Origin: Candidatus Poribacteria bacterium WGA-3G
Lineage (GTDB): Bacteria; Poribacteria; WGA-4E; WGA-3G
Assembly: GCA_000406005.1 (NCBI GenBank)
Contig: ASZN01000078.1
Location: forward strand, 1-24,068
DNA: 24,068 bases
Reading direction: 5' to 3'
Below are positions 22,452 through 24,068 of this stretch, piece by piece. A program made the translations under genes and the position numbers. Below the pieces are notes generated by a model. It did no database searches. It saw nothing but the letters and a program-made list of their open reading frames with translations, and had not been told where the DNA came from. The first letter of the stretch is position 1; each line of letters opens with the position of its first letter.

Positions 22452-22696
22452 CAATCGCACTCCTCTACCCTCACTTCCGTTGCACTCACCATTTCAACTC
22501 TGCCGGGGAGTTTACTAAGAATCAGTTTCTCCATTTCAACTTTGTGGCTGGCATTATCAATGTCAATGCCAACAAGCCTACCTTCGGCATCATAATCAAG
22601 AAGAACACCCTCTGATATTTCTTGACTCTCTACGCTGGGCTGCTCAGACAAATTGATATACAATGCGTCAGTTTCTGGATAGTAGTTGAGTTTCAT
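22448..22696 (-). CDS. DUF2283 family protein
   Basis: The 82-residue protein opens MKLNYYPETDALYINLSEQP, the standard DUF2283 beginning, followed by EGVLLDYDAEGRLVGIDIDN (28-48 region), the core of the domain. The function of the family is unknown; it is often found near toxin-antitoxin-like or accessory genes, though nothing here supports that role. AAGGA lies about nine bases before the ATG at 22696. The C-terminal part after residue 52 (KVEMEKLILSKLPGRVEMVS) extends past the usual domain and ends EECDC. It lies 18 bases downstream of serS on the same strand and is probably cotranscribed with it. Confidence 0.85.
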   Translation of the reverse strand: MKLNYYPETDALYINLSEQPSVESQEISEGVLLDYDAEGRLVGIDIDNASHKVEMEKLILSKLPGRVEMVSATEVRVEECDC

Positions 22697-22714
22697 GGTC
22701 TGAATCCTTGGTCG

Positions 22715-24004
22715 TCACCCAATCTGTGTCAAACCACCCATATACGGTTGCAGCACCGCAGGCACGCGAACTGTGCCATCTGGATTCTGATATGTCTCAA
22801 GGAGCGCGATGACGACGCGCGGTAATGCTGTCCCAGATGCATTCAGTGTGTGAATAAACTCCGGTTTCGCCCCTGCTTCCGGACGATAACGGATGTTCGC
22901 ACGACGTGCCTGGAACGCCTCGAAATTACTACAGGAGGAGACCTCTAAAAACCGCTGTCGCGCAGGTGCCCAGACCTCAATATCGTAGCACTTCGCAGCG
23001 GCGAAACCGAGTTCCACTGTGCAATGTTGCACGACGCGATACGGCAACCCAAGTGCCTGCAAAACGCTCTCAGCATTCGCCAGTAGCGATTCATGTTCAG
23101 TATAAGAGGTCTCAGGTGTGGTGAACTTCACCATCTCCACCTTGTCGAATTGATGGATACGTTGTAAGCCGCGTGTGTCCTTGCCGTAAGCACCCGCTTC
23201 GCGTCGGAAGCACGGCGTATAAGCCGTGTAGTAGATAGGCAAATCTTCTGCAGAGAGTATCTCACCCGCAAAAAGGTTCGTCACAGGAACTTCAGCAGTC
23301 GGAATGAGAAACAGATCACTGTCAGGGTTCTCTTCGTCCCTATCGCATCGGTACATATCTGACTCAAATTTTGGGAGTTGTCCTGTCCCCGTCATCGTCC
23401 GACGGTTGGCGAGAAACGGCGGAGAGACTTCGGTATAGCCGTGCTGCGTCGTGTGCAGATCAAGCATGAACTGAATCAACGCGCGCGCTAACCGCGCACC
23501 TAAGCCTTTGAACAGCACAAAATTGCTACCCGCGACCTTCGCACCGCGTTGGAAATCAACGATACCCAACTGCTCCGCGATTTCCCAATGCGGTTTCAGT
23601 TCAAAATCGAAACCAGCGATTTCACCCCACGTCTTGATTTCGGTGTTATCGTCTTCACTGGTCCCGACAGGTGTGCTTGCCTCCGGCATATTCGGGATTG
23701 TCAACAGAATCGCGTCTATCTCGGCTTTTGTATCGTTGTTTTCAGCAGTCAGTTCCTTGATTTTTTGTGAAAGTTCTCGCATCTCTGCTATGGTCTCTGA
23801 CGCATCCAATTTCGCCTTTTTGCGTTCCGCGATCTGTTGCGAGACCTGATTCTGATGTGCTTTTAGGGATTGCGTATGCGTCAAATTCTCGCGCCAGCGC
23901 GTATCCAATGCTATCAACCGATCCAAGTCAGCATCGGCGTTGCGATCTACCAACATCTGGCGGACATCTTCAGTGTTTTCGCGAATAATTTTAAGATCAA
24001 TCAC
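22715..24004 (-). CDS. serS: Serine--tRNA ligase
   Basis: SerS charges tRNA-Ser with serine and is a class II synthetase. The 429-residue protein has the N-terminal antiparallel coiled coil (about 30-105, rich in Lys, Glu and Gln) that grips the tRNA long variable arm. The catalytic domain has a motif 1 region ending TEVSPP (191-196), the TAEVP serine-binding loop (237-241), motif 2 with FRREAGAYGKDTRGLQR (266-282), and motif 3 GTALPRVVIALLE (391-403). The start is a GTG at 24004 with CGGAGGAT upstream (24022-24015), giving the standard MIDLKIIREN beginning. The upstream context is cut off by the window edge. Housekeeping gene; no anomalies seen. Confidence 0.97.
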   Translation of the reverse strand: MIDLKIIRENTEDVRQMLVDRNADADLDRLIALDTRWRENLTHTQSLKAHQNQVSQQIAERKKAKLDASETIAEMRELSQKIKELTAENNDTKAEIDAILLTIPNMPEASTPVGTSEDDNTEIKTWGEIAGFDFELKPHWEIAEQLGIVDFQRGAKVAGSNFVLFKGLGARLARALIQFMLDLHTTQHGYTEVSPPFLANRRTMTGTGQLPKFESDMYRCDRDEENPDSDLFLIPTAEVPVTNLFAGEILSAEDLPIYYTAYTPCFRREAGAYGKDTRGLQRIHQFDKVEMVKFTTPETSYTEHESLLANAESVLQALGLPYRVVQHCTVELGFAAAKCYDIEVWAPARQRFLEVSSCSNFEAFQARRANIRYRPEAGAKPEFIHTLNASGTALPRVVIALLETYQNPDGTVRVPAVLQPYMGGLTQIG

Positions 24005-24068
24005 AGCGGTTCCGATCCTCCGTTTTTTCAGATTTAGACGACACCATTCATCTTGGAAGAAACATCTA

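Noticed and set aside
24005..24068. Frame open upstream of serS to the window edge
   Set aside because: The stretch contains the serS ribosome binding site, and the GTG at 24004 gives the standard SerS N-terminus. The remaining bases are too few to call another gene.

Overview
The window is a bacterial chromosomal segment of moderate GC content, densely packed on both strands, with AT-rich sigma70-like promoters. No rRNA, tRNA, CRISPR array, phage gene or transposase gene was found. The gene mix fits an uncultured lineage near Candidatus Poribacteria or the Planctomycetes: a 630-residue DUF6784/DUF6785 membrane protein, a Gfo/Idh/MocA oxidoreductase, a Dcr2-like phosphoesterase, and a recurrent CGCAAGGAAAATTAAAA leader. 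That placement is inference from gene content only.

Region 1 (1-9134, + strand) is the membrane-arm half of a complex I (NADH:quinone oxidoreductase) operon in the order nuoH, nuoJ, nuoK, nuoL, nuoM, an ion-antiporter-like gene, nuoN. nuoI is not at its usual place between nuoH and nuoJ. A CitMHS_2-type (ion-transporter superfamily) antiporter-like gene sits between nuoM and nuoN with no gap after nuoM. The spacers carry repeats: a 123-bp MITE-like element with 13-bp perfect inverted ends and a 5-bp flanking duplication upstream of nuoH, and a 99-bp inverted-repeat element lying exactly between a Shine-Dalgarno sequence and the nuoK start codon. Fragments of the second repeat family occur before nuoL and nuoM. 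A shared leader precedes nuoH and nuoL.

Region 2 (9269-13441, + strand) holds a Gfo/Idh/MocA oxidoreductase, a CopA-type P1B copper ATPase, then, behind a near-consensus promoter, a RipA-family-like (8xMP) three-helix membrane protein and a 75-residue protein of unknown function.

Region 3 (13425-16819, - strand) is a glycosyltransferase group, GT9, GT1-like, GT9, probably read from a promoter near 16860 and likely acting on cell-surface glycans. Divergent from it (16953-18845, +) is the DUF6784/DUF6785 membrane protein, whose -10 box lies so close to the ATG that the mRNA may be leaderless.

Region 4 (18874-20237, - strand) has a single-domain STAS protein (anti-anti-sigma type) and a calcineurin-like phosphoesterase. 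Divergent from these are pyrK (also possibly leaderless) and bioB (20474-22451, +). The window closes with a DUF2283 protein and serS on the - strand. Convergent gene pairs overlap or nearly touch (13425/13441, 18845/18874, 22448/22451), and no convincing intrinsic terminator was seen.
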